NCBI RefSeq assembly: GCF_000143105.1
Contig: NW_014040772.1
Span: 1,644,980-1,708,979 of the forward strand
Reading direction: 5' to 3'
Source: Grosmannia clavigera kw1407
Taxonomy: Eukaryota; Ascomycota; Sordariomycetes; Ophiostomatales; Ophiostomataceae
DNA length: 64,000 bases
The translations under genes were made by a program, and so were the position numbers. Of the stretch, positions 21,880 through 31,930 are shown piece by piece (the stretch's first letter is position 1; every line of letters begins with the position of its first letter). The notes under the pieces were generated by a model that worked only from the letters and a program-made list of their open reading frames with translations, had not been told where the DNA came from and made no database searches.

Positions 21880-22947
21880 TCAAGACCAGCGCCGGTCGGC
21901 GCGACGAATAAGCTCCTCATAGACAGTCCAGGCCAGGGCGGAGCTCATAGCCTTGCGGCTCATGCGCAGGGCGAGGCCGTCCCACATGGAACGGGCGCCT
22001 TCCTCGGCGAGCATGCGGCGGGCGGTCTGCAGCATATTGCGGTAGCGTGCGGGCTGCAGCTGGATGCGGGTCTTGACGGCGTCGAACGGGTTAGACACGA
22101 CAGAGCAGGTAGCAGCGGCGATGACGGCGGAGGAGAAGTTGATGCCGGCAGCAGCGGAGAGGGAGACGTGGGAGGCCGAGGTCGATGCAGACGGCCCAGC
22201 AGCAGCCCAGCGGTTGAGCCGGCGCTTGACCTGCTCGTAGAGCAAGACGTAGAGGCCGGCATAAGGAGCGTCGCGCAGGGCAGTGGCACCGAAGCCGACA
22301 AAGAAGCCGCGCAGGCCGTCGGCACGGGCAATGTCAGAGGCGGCTGCAGCGAGCGAGCGATAGGCGTATAGGCTGCTCTCGTAGCGGACCTTGATGATGG
22401 TGAGCGGCATGAGAACGAAGCCGGCGGCAGCACGGGCAACGGCGCCGGTGAGCAGGTTGCCGGTGTTGGAGAGGCGAACGAGAGAAGAGGAAGAGGGAGT
22501 GGGTGAAGAAGGAGAAGAGGGAGATGAAGGAGATGACAAAGACGAAGCCCTCCCAGACAGGACTGGAATGGTGGCGGCACTCGACCGGATCGCATTCAGG
22601 CCGGCAAAATAGAGAGCCGAGCCAAATCCGGTGCGCAGAGCCGAGGGCACGGTACCGCGATAGAGGCTGGCGACAAAGCTGCGCGGCTGGCCTCTGGCCT
22701 CTGGCTGGGACGAGGCATCCCGCAGCTCGGCCAGCACGCGGCGCAGGCTGTGGTGGCCGGCCTGCTGGACGCGAGTCTTGAGCAAGTCGATGGGCTGCAG
22801 CAGCACGGCCGAGAGGACACCGGAGCCGAGGCCGGCCAGAAGGTGCGAGGCTGTGATGTGAGCGGAGAGGCAAGGCAGAGAGAGAGACGAGAGACGAGAG
22901 ACCCTCAACCTACTGGTCTTTGCGCCCTTGCGCGAGCCATCGGCCAT
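21880..22947 (-). CDS. HEM25: Mitochondrial glycine carrier Hem25 (SLC25A38 family)
   Basis: Two exons (22947-22914 and 22850-21880) give 334 aa. Three carrier repeats each show the family signature: QPIDLLKTRVQQ, MPLTIIKVRYESS and NPFDAVKTRIQLQP. SHLLAGLGSGVLSAVLLQP, SLYRGTVPSALRTGFGSALY and GLYVLLYEQVK are typical of SLC25A38/Hem25, which brings glycine into mitochondria for the first step of haem synthesis. A serine/proline-rich insert (about residues 120-150) separates repeats 1 and 2. The 63-nt pyrimidine-rich intron has no in-frame stop, so its retention would add 21 residues. The next gene upstream on the same strand, COG8, ends 296 bp away. Confidence 0.87.
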   Translation of the reverse strand: MADGSRKGAKTSRLRVSRLSSLSLPCLSAHITASHLLAGLGSGVLSAVLLQPIDLLKTRVQQAGHHSLRRVLAELRDASSQPEARGQPRSFVASLYRGTVPSALRTGFGSALYFAGLNAIRSSAATIPVLSGRASSLSSPSSPSSPSSPTPSSSSLVRLSNTGNLLTGAVARAAAGFVLMPLTIIKVRYESSLYAYRSLAAAASDIARADGLRGFFVGFGATALRDAPYAGLYVLLYEQVKRRLNRWAAAGPSASTSASHVSLSAAAGINFSSAVIAAATCSVVSNPFDAVKTRIQLQPARYRNMLQTARRMLAEEGARSMWDGLALRMSRKAMSSALAWTVYEELIRRADRRWS

Positions 22948-23243
22948 GGTGACGTCGGCTCGGTGTGGAGACGAGGTGAGGTGAGAGTCGGCCGCGGTGC
23001 GAAAACGCTCGAGCTCGGCCAGGAACGGACAGCCGCGTCGACTAGGACAGACGCAGGCACGGATGCGACGGTGCCGAGCAGGCCATGGCGGGGAGGACAG
23101 CGACACGAACGACGGAGGAAAAAAAGGAGGAAACACGGAAACGGAAAATCCCTGCAGAGGCCTGACTGATGTGTGTACATATTTTGCGCTCGCGATTTGC
23201 TTAGTCATCCACACTAGTTCACTACGCCCTTCCCTTCAGGCTT

Positions 23244-24686
23244 TCATCTTTTCTTGCCGTCGCCGACGATGGACTCGAGCCGGCCGGCGAGCTGGCGGTG
23301 GCGGCGCACGATCTCAACCCACTCGTCCTCGGCGCTGTGGCCGACGTCCAGTGTGGCCAAAAAGAGGCCAAAGTCAGCGCCGAGGCGGCCGAGGCTGCCG
23401 GCACAATAGAGCACCTGAGTCAGCAGGCTGTCGCGGGCAGCCTGATCGCGCACCGTGGGCAGGTAGCGGCGCAGCGTGGCGAGCAGCAGGTCGACGAGGT
23501 GGAGGGGAAAGCCGGCGAGCGCAGGCGGCAACGGCTCGAGAGGGTCGTGTGGGTGTAGGGGTGTGTCTGTGTCATTTTCTTTCTCGGACTCGTTCATGTC
23601 GCCTGTCTGGCCTATGCCATCGATCTCGGCGTCGGGAAAGATGCTCCGGAACATGGACACGATGGCGAAGCTCTGCTCGCGGAAGATCTCGACGTAGCGT
23701 TTGAGGTAGCGTTCGGTCTGCTGGCCGCCAGACCAGGCGCGGGAGCCGGTCGAGGAGGCGAGGGGGGGTGACGATGCGGCCAGACGAGCGCGTTCCTGGT
23801 CAGCGAGCTCGCGGAGTGGTGCCAAGGCGTCGAGCATGCTGGTCAGCGTAGCGAGGCGACAGACGAGGAAGACGGCGCCGAGGGTGCGTTCCTGTGCGGG
23901 AGTGGACGTGGTAGTCGTTGCCGCGATGGTCGTGTTTGTGGTCATGGTCGAAGCGGTCGCTTCGAGGTCGGGCAGGACGCGGCGCAGCCAGCTGACAGTG
24001 CGCAGCGACGCGGCCAGCTTGAGACCGGGGGCCTGAAGCGAGAGCACGAGGCTGGCGGCGGCGGCGCGCATGGCCTCATCGGCAGCGGCGGCGACAGACT
24101 GAACGAGGGCCGAGTGGGGGTAGAGAGCATGCAGACGGCGAATATGGCCGTTGAGGTCGAGAGCGGCAGCATAGTTGTAGTGGGCGGCAGCGCCGGCTGA
24201 CGAGGCCGTGGTGGTCGTCAGCGAAGACGGTGCAGCGGTCGAGCCGGTGGCCGCGGCCAGGAGCGGCGGCAGGTCGAGCACGTCGAGGAGCCGCTCGGCG
24301 TTGCGGGCGAGCAAGAGGGCCTGGCGTCGTCGGCCGTTGGTCTCGCCGGTTCGATACGATGCAAAGCGCAAAGAGGCGCCGTCCAGCAGCGGCAGAGCCG
24401 CACGCAGCTCGGCCGTGTGAGCGGCCAGCGTCGGCAGGCCGCCACAAAAGGCTGCGTGGTGTCGCTCCGACGCCAGCACCGGCTCGCACGACCGCCGTGC
24501 CAGCGCCTGCAGCGACAGCAGCAGCGACTGCGACGCCTGGGCCAGAGCCGGCGGCTCGTCTGCGCGCAGAGACGCCAGCGGCCGCGCTGCTAGGCTGCCT
24601 AGATAGGCCAGGGCGTCCGGGTCGGGCGGCGAGACAATGCCCGGCGAGGGCGACGGCACCAGGAGGTCGTAGAGCAGGTCGGCCAT
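23244..24686 (-). CDS. COG8: Conserved oligomeric Golgi complex subunit 8
   Basis: A single exon of 480 aa starting at the ATG of MADLLYDLLVP. The Dor1 domain spans almost the whole chain: LAYLGSLAARPLASLRAD, a run of amphipathic helices, and FASYRTGETNGRRRQALLLA with ERLLDVLDLPPLL. The later signature WLRRVLPDLEA, then ERTLGAVFLVCRLATLTSML and RYLKRYVEIFREQSFAIVSMF, fits COG8. The end LTQVLYCAGSLGRLGADF is also typical. COG8 links the two lobes of the COG tether used in intra-Golgi retrograde transport. Two low-complexity threonine/alanine segments (near residues 160-170 and 265-285) are probably loops. No intron is needed to keep the frame. Confidence 0.88.
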   Translation of the reverse strand: MADLLYDLLVPSPSPGIVSPPDPDALAYLGSLAARPLASLRADEPPALAQASQSLLLSLQALARRSCEPVLASERHHAAFCGGLPTLAAHTAELRAALPLLDGASLRFASYRTGETNGRRRQALLLARNAERLLDVLDLPPLLAAATGSTAAPSSLTTTTASSAGAAAHYNYAAALDLNGHIRRLHALYPHSALVQSVAAAADEAMRAAAASLVLSLQAPGLKLAASLRTVSWLRRVLPDLEATASTMTTNTTIAATTTTSTPAQERTLGAVFLVCRLATLTSMLDALAPLRELADQERARLAASSPPLASSTGSRAWSGGQQTERYLKRYVEIFREQSFAIVSMFRSIFPDAEIDGIGQTGDMNESEKENDTDTPLHPHDPLEPLPPALAGFPLHLVDLLLATLRRYLPTVRDQAARDSLLTQVLYCAGSLGRLGADFGLFLATLDVGHSAEDEWVEIVRRHRQLAGRLESIVGDGKKR

Positions 24687-25305
24687 GGCTTCCGGACGTC
24701 CTCGTCGCGCGTGTCCGAACAAGACACGATGGCGTCACGCAGTACAGGCCTTCGTTTGGACTACGTGTTTATTACATAAGGCAGTTGACACAACACGTGC
24801 CGCTGTCAGACACGTGCGAGCTTGCAACGCGTGACCCACCCCACAACCAACACGATAAGATAAGCGCCCAGGCCGCCGTTCCCAACAAAACGACGGCCAG
24901 CTGCATGGGGCTGTGACTAGACTGTTTTGTGTTGGTCCTCCGCCTCCTTCTCCGACTGTGAAGAGAGGAGAAGGTGCTCTCGACACGACCACGTTCCCTG
25001 CTGGCAACAGACACCTTGCCTTTCTGCCTGGCCACGCACCCTGTGGGCCACCTCCCTCTTTCTCTTTCCCCCTCTCTCTCCTCTCTCCTTTTTCTTTCCC
25101 TCTTCCTCTCGGCCTACCACCGTTTCCCCGTTTCCCTGCCTTTGTCCCGGTGGAATCCCTCTTTCGGGTGCTGTCCGAGCTCTGTCTGGCCGGGTTAGTC
25201 AGCTCTGGACGTCTTTGTCACCAGTACCATTTTACAACCACAACCACATTCTCAACCAGCACGACCATCCACATTCACAACCACATTCACAACCACAACC
25301 ACACC
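24687..25305. promoter_or_regulatory. Divergent region COG8 / TLC-domain gene
   Basis: 619 bp with a strong C/T-rich stretch on the plus strand (about 25060-25140) and a repeated ccacattcacaa element (25269-25300) just before the TLC gene start, which is probably its 5' UTR. Confidence 0.5.
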
Positions 25306-26448
25306 ATGATCGACCCCTTTCCCTTCCCGCCCAACCCGGCGCTCGGCGAAGCTGTCCGGCCGCTGGCCGCCCGCCTCGGCCTTCACTCGTTTCCCATGCA
25401 CGTTCACGAGCTTCTCATGGCCACGCTCTTCTACACCTTTGTCCAGCTGGTCGTCTCGCCCGTGCTCTCGCGCGCCCTGATGCCTCACATCTACAACGCC
25501 AGCATGAGCCGGCTCCGTCGGGCCAACTGGGATGCCCACGTGGTCTCGCTCGTCCAGAGCGTGCTGATCTGCATCCTCGCCCTCTGGTCCATCGCCGTCG
25601 ACGACGAGCGTCGCGCCATGAGCGGCGAGCCGACCACCGATCCCGCCACTGCCCTGCCGCTCGCTGCTGGCTGGCGTGGTCGCGTCTACGGCTATTCGGG
25701 CGGCGCGAGCCTCGTCCAGTCCATGGCCGCCGGCTACTTTCTCTGGGACCTCGCCCTCACCCTCGTCTACTTTGACATCTTCGGCTTCGGCATGCTTGCC
25801 CACGCCGTCAGCGCCCTGGCCGTCTACTCCCTCGGCTTCGTGAGTCCTTGTCTGCTTCCGGCCTGACCTCCTGTCCGCTTGCTAATCCCTGAGCAGCGCC
25901 CCTTTCTCAACTACTACGCCCCCAATTTCATTCTCTACGAGCTCTCCACTCCCTTCCTCAACGCCCACTGGTTCTTCGACAAGCTCGACATGACCGGCTC
26001 CCGTGCCCAGCTGTACAACGGCGTCGCCCTCATCGTCACCTTCTTCGGCTGCCGCCTCGTCTACGGCAACTACATGTCCACCTGGGTCTACTCTGACATG
26101 TGGCACGCCATGTGGGATGGCCCCGGCGAGTTCGCCATTGCCGGCAGCAGCCCCGATCCCATCCCCGCCTGGCTCATTGTCGTCTACGTCGCCAGCAACC
26201 TGACGCTCAACTCGCTCAACATCGTCTGGTTCTTCAAGATGATCGCCGCCGTCCGCAAGCGCTTCGTCCCGTCCGCCCACAAGGACGCCGCCGACGACAA
26301 GTCCGCCAAGACCGACGACAAGTCCACCACCGACGATTCCACCGCCGCTATAGCCTCCGCCCTGGACGACGCCAGCCCTGTCGCCCGCCTGCGCGCCGTC
26401 GGCGAGAGGCTGATGATGGTCGAGGACGACTTCACCGAGATACCGTAA
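25306..26448 (+). CDS. TLC-domain membrane protein (TLCD4/TMEM56-like)
   Basis: Two exons (25306-25839 and 25897-26448) give 361 aa. After about 40 residues comes a multi-spanning region with hydrophobic segments near ELLMATLFYTFVQLVVSPVL, HVVSLVQSVLICILALWSIA, SMAAGYFLWDLALTLVYFDI, LAHAVSALAVYSLGF, LYNGVALIVTFFGCRLVYG and AWLIVVYVASNLTLNSLNIV. The pattern NWDAHVVSLVQS, then GYFLWDL, then ELSTPFLNAHWFFDK matches TLC proteins of the TMEM56 type rather than ceramide synthases, which carry a conserved HxxHH-type motif not seen here. The C terminus is a hydrophilic Asp/Lys/Thr-rich tail. The substrate is unknown; related proteins affect membrane lipid composition. Confidence 0.83.
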
Positions 26449-27003
26449 CCCCGCCAACTCGGATCGGCTCGGCTCGGATCTAATACGATCATTTACGCCC
26501 TACACATGTACTGCTGGGCAGGTAGGCAAGCAAGCAGGCAAACATGCAAGCAGGCAAGCAGACTTTGGCGTGATTCTCTGTACGAGTACTATTTTATTAG
26601 AAATTTATCCTTTGGGGGAGACGTTTGGCTCGGGCGGGTTGGAGGACAACCAGGTTTCATTTTCGTTTTCTTCGCTTGCTTTTCCTTATTGGGTCTCGTA
26701 TTGGCGCTCCTTGTCATCAGAAAGCGCGCTGGGGCCAGCCAAGGGAAACGAATGCTTATTATATATACGGGAAAGCTCTATCTGTCCACTTAAAGAGAAA
26801 CGAGACGCGTGACAAACGAGCAAGAAAGTAAAGGCAAAAGAGAGAGAGGGATGACGGAAGAGGCCGGAGAGCATGCACACAGCATCCTCTGCCGCTCTTC
26901 GGTGGCGCACGTTTGCGATTAAGGCCCTTTCCCGCCGGAGAGAACGGAACACACACATCTTTGACCACATCGGGGCTGTTCATGTAGCTGCCCTGGCGTC
27001 TAT
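26449..27003. other. Convergent spacer TLC gene / SLA1
   Basis: 555 bp between two stop codons. It contains imperfect tandem copies of gcaagcag(g) around 26519-26562; otherwise only non-coding AT-richer sequence. Confidence 0.4.
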
Positions 27004-27474
27004 TTAAAAGCCAAACGGATTGTCGGGCGCTGCACAATTAGCCTTGGACCAGGAAGAGACGGCCGGATACACTTACTGGCTGCTGACAGGTTTGCCCGTC
27101 GTCCGGTCGCTTGCGGCATCAGCTTGGAGCCCTCGGTGACGCCGAAGCGAACCGGTGGTGCTGGGCCGGTCTGCTGCGGCATCAGTGGCGCCGGAGCTTG
27201 CACAGGAACCGCTGGCGGTGTCATGCCGTAGTTGCCAAAACCCTGTGTGAAGTGGCCTGTCGGCTGCGGCTGCAGAGCCTGTTGCTGCTGTTGTTGCTGC
27301 TGCTGGAAGCCCGTAGGCTGCATCATCATCGGCTGTGATGCAAACTGGCCCTGCATGCCCGTCATCATCGGCATCATGCCTGTCTGTTGGGGCATCATGC
27401 CCGTCTGCTGAGCCATCATGGCCTGCATCTGCTGCTGTTGTTGTTGTTGTTGTTGCTGTTGCTGCTGCTGCTGC

Positions 27475-27533
<59 letters not shown>

Positions 27534-30500
27534 GGCAAACTGCTGCTGCATCCGTGCCTGAGTAATGTCGTTGAGGCTCTGGCCCAGTGGTGCCACCTGG
27601 CCGGCCACGAGACCGGTCATCTGTGGCTGCAGTGGCGGCGGTCCAAACACGCTCGGCTGGGCCGACAGAGGAGCCGACAACGGTCGCGACGGCGGTGGAG
27701 GCGGCGGCAACAGTCCGACTTGGCTCTGGCCGTACTGCGGCGCCATCGGCCGGGCCCGGGCATATGCGCCGGTCTGCTGCATCTGCAGGTTGTTGACCGT
27801 CATGCCTGTCGGCTGCTGCTGCTGCTGCAGTCCGTTCATCGTCATGCCCGTCGGCTGCTGTTGCAGTCCGTTGACCCCCATCATTCCCTGCTGCTGCAGC
27901 GAGGTGAAGAAGCCCGGCGTCGCTCCTGGCATCGACATCGGCGGTGGCGACGTCACGGCTGGCGCCATCACCGGCTGCGACACCATCACCGGCATCGGAG
28001 CCGCCGTCGGCATCGGGTTGAGCTTCTCTGCAGGAAGCGGCTGAGTCAGCAGCGACAGCTCCTGCAGCGATCCTGTGAGGGCCGGCATCACCGGTGGTGC
28101 CGGAGGTGGAACTGGTGCTGGTGCCGGTGCCGGCGCTGCTGCCACCGGAGGAGCTGCCGGAGCTGTCGGAGCTGCTGCTGCTGCTGCTGCTGCTGCCGGC
28201 TGACCTGTCTCGGCCTGTCGCGACGGCTTCACGTCCCATGCATCGTCATCGAAGCCGCCACCACCTTGTGGCGGCGACGACACGCTGCCGTTGCTCTCGC
28301 CGCCCGGCTTTTGCGAAAAGGCCCCCACGTCCACCACGTCGCTCGTCTGCGTCGTCGGTGCCGGCCGTCCGCGCCGCGTGTTGTTGCGCAGTGCTCCACC
28401 CGGACCGGAAAACAGGCCGCCTGCATCGGCGTCGCCCTCGCCGGCCGTCTTCTTCGTCCGGCCGTATTTGAGGTCCAGACACCGCATCACCTTGATGATG
28501 TCGCCCTCCCGCAGTCCCAATGTTCGCAGCACGGTCGCGTCAATGTCCGACAGCACGCTCTCGTCCATGTTGTCCTTGACAAACGCCTGGCTGTAGCGCT
28601 CACACAGCCCCACGGCCACTTCGCACGACAGGAAGAACTGGAACCAGTCGTAGTCCGGCTTCCGCGGCTCGATCGACGCGCCTACCTTGCCCCCCGCGTC
28701 CCGCTGCTGCTGCGTCTTACGTTTCAGACTCGACAACGGCTTGTCCTCGTCCAGCGACACGCCCGTCATCCGCTCCACGTACTCGAGGTCCTCCAGCGAC
28801 ATCTTGGCCACCGGCACCGCAATCTTGACCCCGTTCATCTTGTGCAGGCTGATCTTGCTGTCCTTGAGCCCGAGGAACTGCGCCTCCACGCTAAAAGACT
28901 TGGTCCTATCGGTCCATGTGCGCACCTTGGTCGCATCGGGTTCTGTTGGTCGCCTCGTCAGTATATGCCAGAGGACCTAATCACGGCGAGAACAGCAACT
29001 CACTTGTCTTCGTCCCGGAACTGCCGCCGTTCGCCCGGCCACCCTCGTGCTTAGCCGATCGCTGTTCCCGTTAGCCTCGCTTCCTCTCTCGTCGCTAAAC
29101 ACAGCTGCTGTCCTTACCGGCACCTTCCGCGCCAGATTCAGGGGCAGAGCATCCTCGGGAGAGTGTCCTACCTCGGATCCGCGGCGCGACGACTCTGCCT
29201 CGTCCTTGACCGCCAGCCGCACCGCTGCCCGCGTCATGCGCTCCTCCTCCGCCCGGTTATGCGCCACCGTGCCCCTGGACGTGATCGATGCCCCGGCCCC
29301 GTCTTTGGCCTTCACCTTGGGCGATACCGGCCGCGGCGTGTAGTTCGGCGAGTAGTCTGGCGACTCCGGCCGTCCAATGTACGACGGCACCGGTGGCAGC
29401 ACCGTAGCCGCCGACGCTACCGGTCCCGTCACCTCCACGTAGCTGCTCGGCACCACGCCCTCCTTGCCGTTCTTCACCCGCCGCACCTGCGTCCACTCCT
29501 CGCTGCGGGTGTCGTCCAGCACCGTCACCTCGTCGCCAGCCGCCACCGTCACCTCGTCGTCACCCTGCGCCATGAAATCGTACAGGATCACGCCCTTCTT
29601 CAGCGTGTAGCCCGTGCCGGCCATGATCACCTCGCGCAGACCCTCGGCCCGCGACGCTCCGGCCAGCTCGCCCAGCGCGGCCACAATCTCCTCTGCGGTG
29701 TCCTTAGCGCCCGCGTGGAGGTCCAGGCTCTTGCTAGGCCGCACCAGCTCCATAAACACGTGCTTGCCCTCCCGTGAGTAGTGCGTCATCCGCTCTGCCG
29801 ACCACTCCTGTGACGGCCCGTCCTGAGCCTTCTCCGGCGCGATCAGGATCTTGCCCGTCTTCAGGTTGATTCCCAACGTCGTCGGCATCTTCTTACGCTT
29901 GCCCATGACCGACACCATCTCCGAGATGTTATACAGGTGGAAGGCCCCCGGACTCAGCACATTTTCCCGCTCCGGCGACATCTCGTGGCCGCCCTGGTGT
30001 CTGTTGGCGTGTCTCCTGCTCTCATCGTGGCCTAGGCCCATCGTGCTGCTCCGCTGCGGCAGTGGTGGTGACAGTTCTCCGTCGTCCTCTGCGAACCGTG
30101 CACGCTGCTGCTGCTGTCGCTGTCGCTGTTGCTGTTGCTGCTGCTGCGATGGTGGCTGCTGCGGCCGTGGACGCGTCGGCAGCGGTGGCGACTGAATGCT
30201 TTCGTCATCGTCATCGTCGGGAAAGTGTTGTTGGCGCGTCGGCGTGCTAACCGCCGCCTGACTGGCTGGGGCCGACCGCCCGGCCAGCACACCGGCCAGG
30301 GCTGCAGCAGGCCCAGGTCCGGTCGGGCTGCGCGGTGGGAGGCGAGGACTGGGCTCGGCCGGTTCGACAGCAGCAGCAGCAGCCTGTCGCGTGGAAAGCG
30401 ATGGCGGTGCCGGCTCTTCGTCTGCCGCTTCGTGCGCGGCCGACGACGACGCCGGAACACCGCCGGCATCGCTCTGGTCGATGTAGTTGACGGGCACAAA

Positions 30501-30922
30501 GCCATACTCGCCCTCATAGCCGGCAAGGATCCAGTCAGGGTCTGTCGCGTCGTAGATGGCGAGACGCGCGTCCTCGGGAAACGACAGCTCCTCGTCCGTC
30601 TGCCGCGTGTAGTCGTAAAGTGCACGAGCTTGACCAGTCGGTTCGGCCTAGATACCTCTGGGTTAGCACGTCCACATCGTCCACATCGTCCACGTCGTCC
30701 AAGGTAACGACAGCTCTCTCTCACCTCCTCAATGTAGTTGGTCGGCACTAGACCCTCAGGTTCCTCATCGTCATCGCCAGTAGCCTTCTTCTTGGCTTTC
30801 CACCAGCCGTCATCGCCGTCCTTGCTGAGGACATAGAGCAGGTTGCCCTCGCCGATGGCGAGCTCGCCCTCCGACTGGGGAACGTAGTCGTATACGGCCT
30901 TGTAGACTCCGACAAAGACCAT
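27004..30922 (-). CDS. SLA1: Actin cytoskeleton/endocytosis scaffold SLA1
   Basis: Five exons (30922-30725, 30647-29118, 29061-29004, 28942-27077, 27029-27004) give 1225 aa. SH3-1 lies at residues about 4-65 (VYKAVYDYVPQSEGELAI), SH3-2 at 70-125 (ARALYDYTRQTDEELSF) and SH3-3 at 416-475 (ILYDFMAQGDDEVTVAAGDE). SHD1 follows at about 595-655 (VRTWTDRTKSFSVEAQFLGL, then MNGVKIAVPVAKMS), and SHD2, a SAM-like domain, at about 690-755. The C-terminal half carries many LxxQxTG-type sites, a tract of 35 Gln, and ends TPDNPFGF. Exon 3 was found because the frame must change between the SH3-3 exon and PDATKVRTWTDR. SLA1 links cargo (NPF binding by SHD1), clathrin and Arp2/3 activators at cortical patches; the TG sites are targets of Ark/Prk kinases in yeast. 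Confidence 0.92.
27429..27533 (-). repeat. CAG/CAA tract coding 35 glutamines in SLA1
   Basis: An uninterrupted run of 35 glutamine codons, mixing CAG and CAA, in the C-terminal region of SLA1. Length variation between strains is likely. Confidence 0.9.
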
Positions 30923-31930
30923 GATAGCGGTGTGGGTGATTAGATGGTTGCGTCTGTGTGTGTGAGAGGGTTGTCAAAGCCTTACGAGGACGCAGGCGCA
31001 CAAGACCGGCGGAACCGGTCGACAGGGGCAAGCAGGCTGCGGCGGCAATCAGCGGGTGCTCGGATGGCGCAGGGCGTCATGCTAGAGGGAGCGGAAAAGT
31101 TGAAGCAGTTCTCGTCGTCTCCTGCCGTTCTGCGGCCGGGGAGGTCCGGGAAGAGACGGGACTTTGGACCGAGGCCTGGGGGCTGTTTCAAACCGATGAC
31201 GGCTGCATTGATCTTGTGTCAGCGGCGAGCCCGGAGCAAAAATAGCAGAAAGGGGGGCAGCCGGAAGATGGCCTGCCCAGACAGATGGAAATTCACGCAC
31301 GCACCCGACACGAGCCTAGATGGGATTAGGAGAGCTGGAGAGCCTCCTGTCTGGCAGAGCCGGAACGAAGGCACGAAGCCGACAAGCGAGAGCCGATCAG
31401 AAACAGGGAGAAACAGCAGGAGATGAGCAGAATAGCAATGATGGATAAGGAGAGGGATAAAAATGCATCGGCAGATGTGCGTGCGCAACGCCGTCGACGG
31501 AAGCAGGGTGAGGACTCGATCGAGGTCGACGTGGTGATTGCGATGGGGCCGGATTTGCCAGGAGAGTCTGGGAATGGCGGGAGGAGAAAGAAAAGCTTGT
31601 GGTGGTGCTGCCTGCGCTGGAGACTGGCCGTCTGTCCCGTGGCAGGGAGCACACTATACTCGTACGCGAAAAGTGGGCCTCGTGTATGTGGAACCCCTCC
31701 CCGCTAGTCATGTGTGGAGCTAAGCTTATGCACGTGATATGGACTTGTCTAGGCGTTGGCATAAGTACCTCCGTACATACTCCGTACTCTCGAGATCTCA
31801 TTCATGCGTCAGCCGTACCCTACGTATCGTAAGTCTGTCTAATCTACGCACGGTTCATTACAGCGTGTATGCAAACCCCCAATAAACAAGTCCTCTAGCC
31901 TTCTCGTAACTGTAGTCGTCCGCTCTTCGC
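30923..31930. promoter_or_regulatory. SLA1 upstream region / SIR2 3' region
   Basis: About 1 kb between tandem minus-strand genes. It contains an exact TACTCCGTA at 31778 with the near-copy tacctccgta ten bases earlier. No coding signal. Confidence 0.45.

Noticed and set aside
27387..29054. 555-aa plus-strand frame across SLA1
   Set aside because: Leucine runs are the antisense of the CAG tract; SLA1 domains and introns are on the minus strand.
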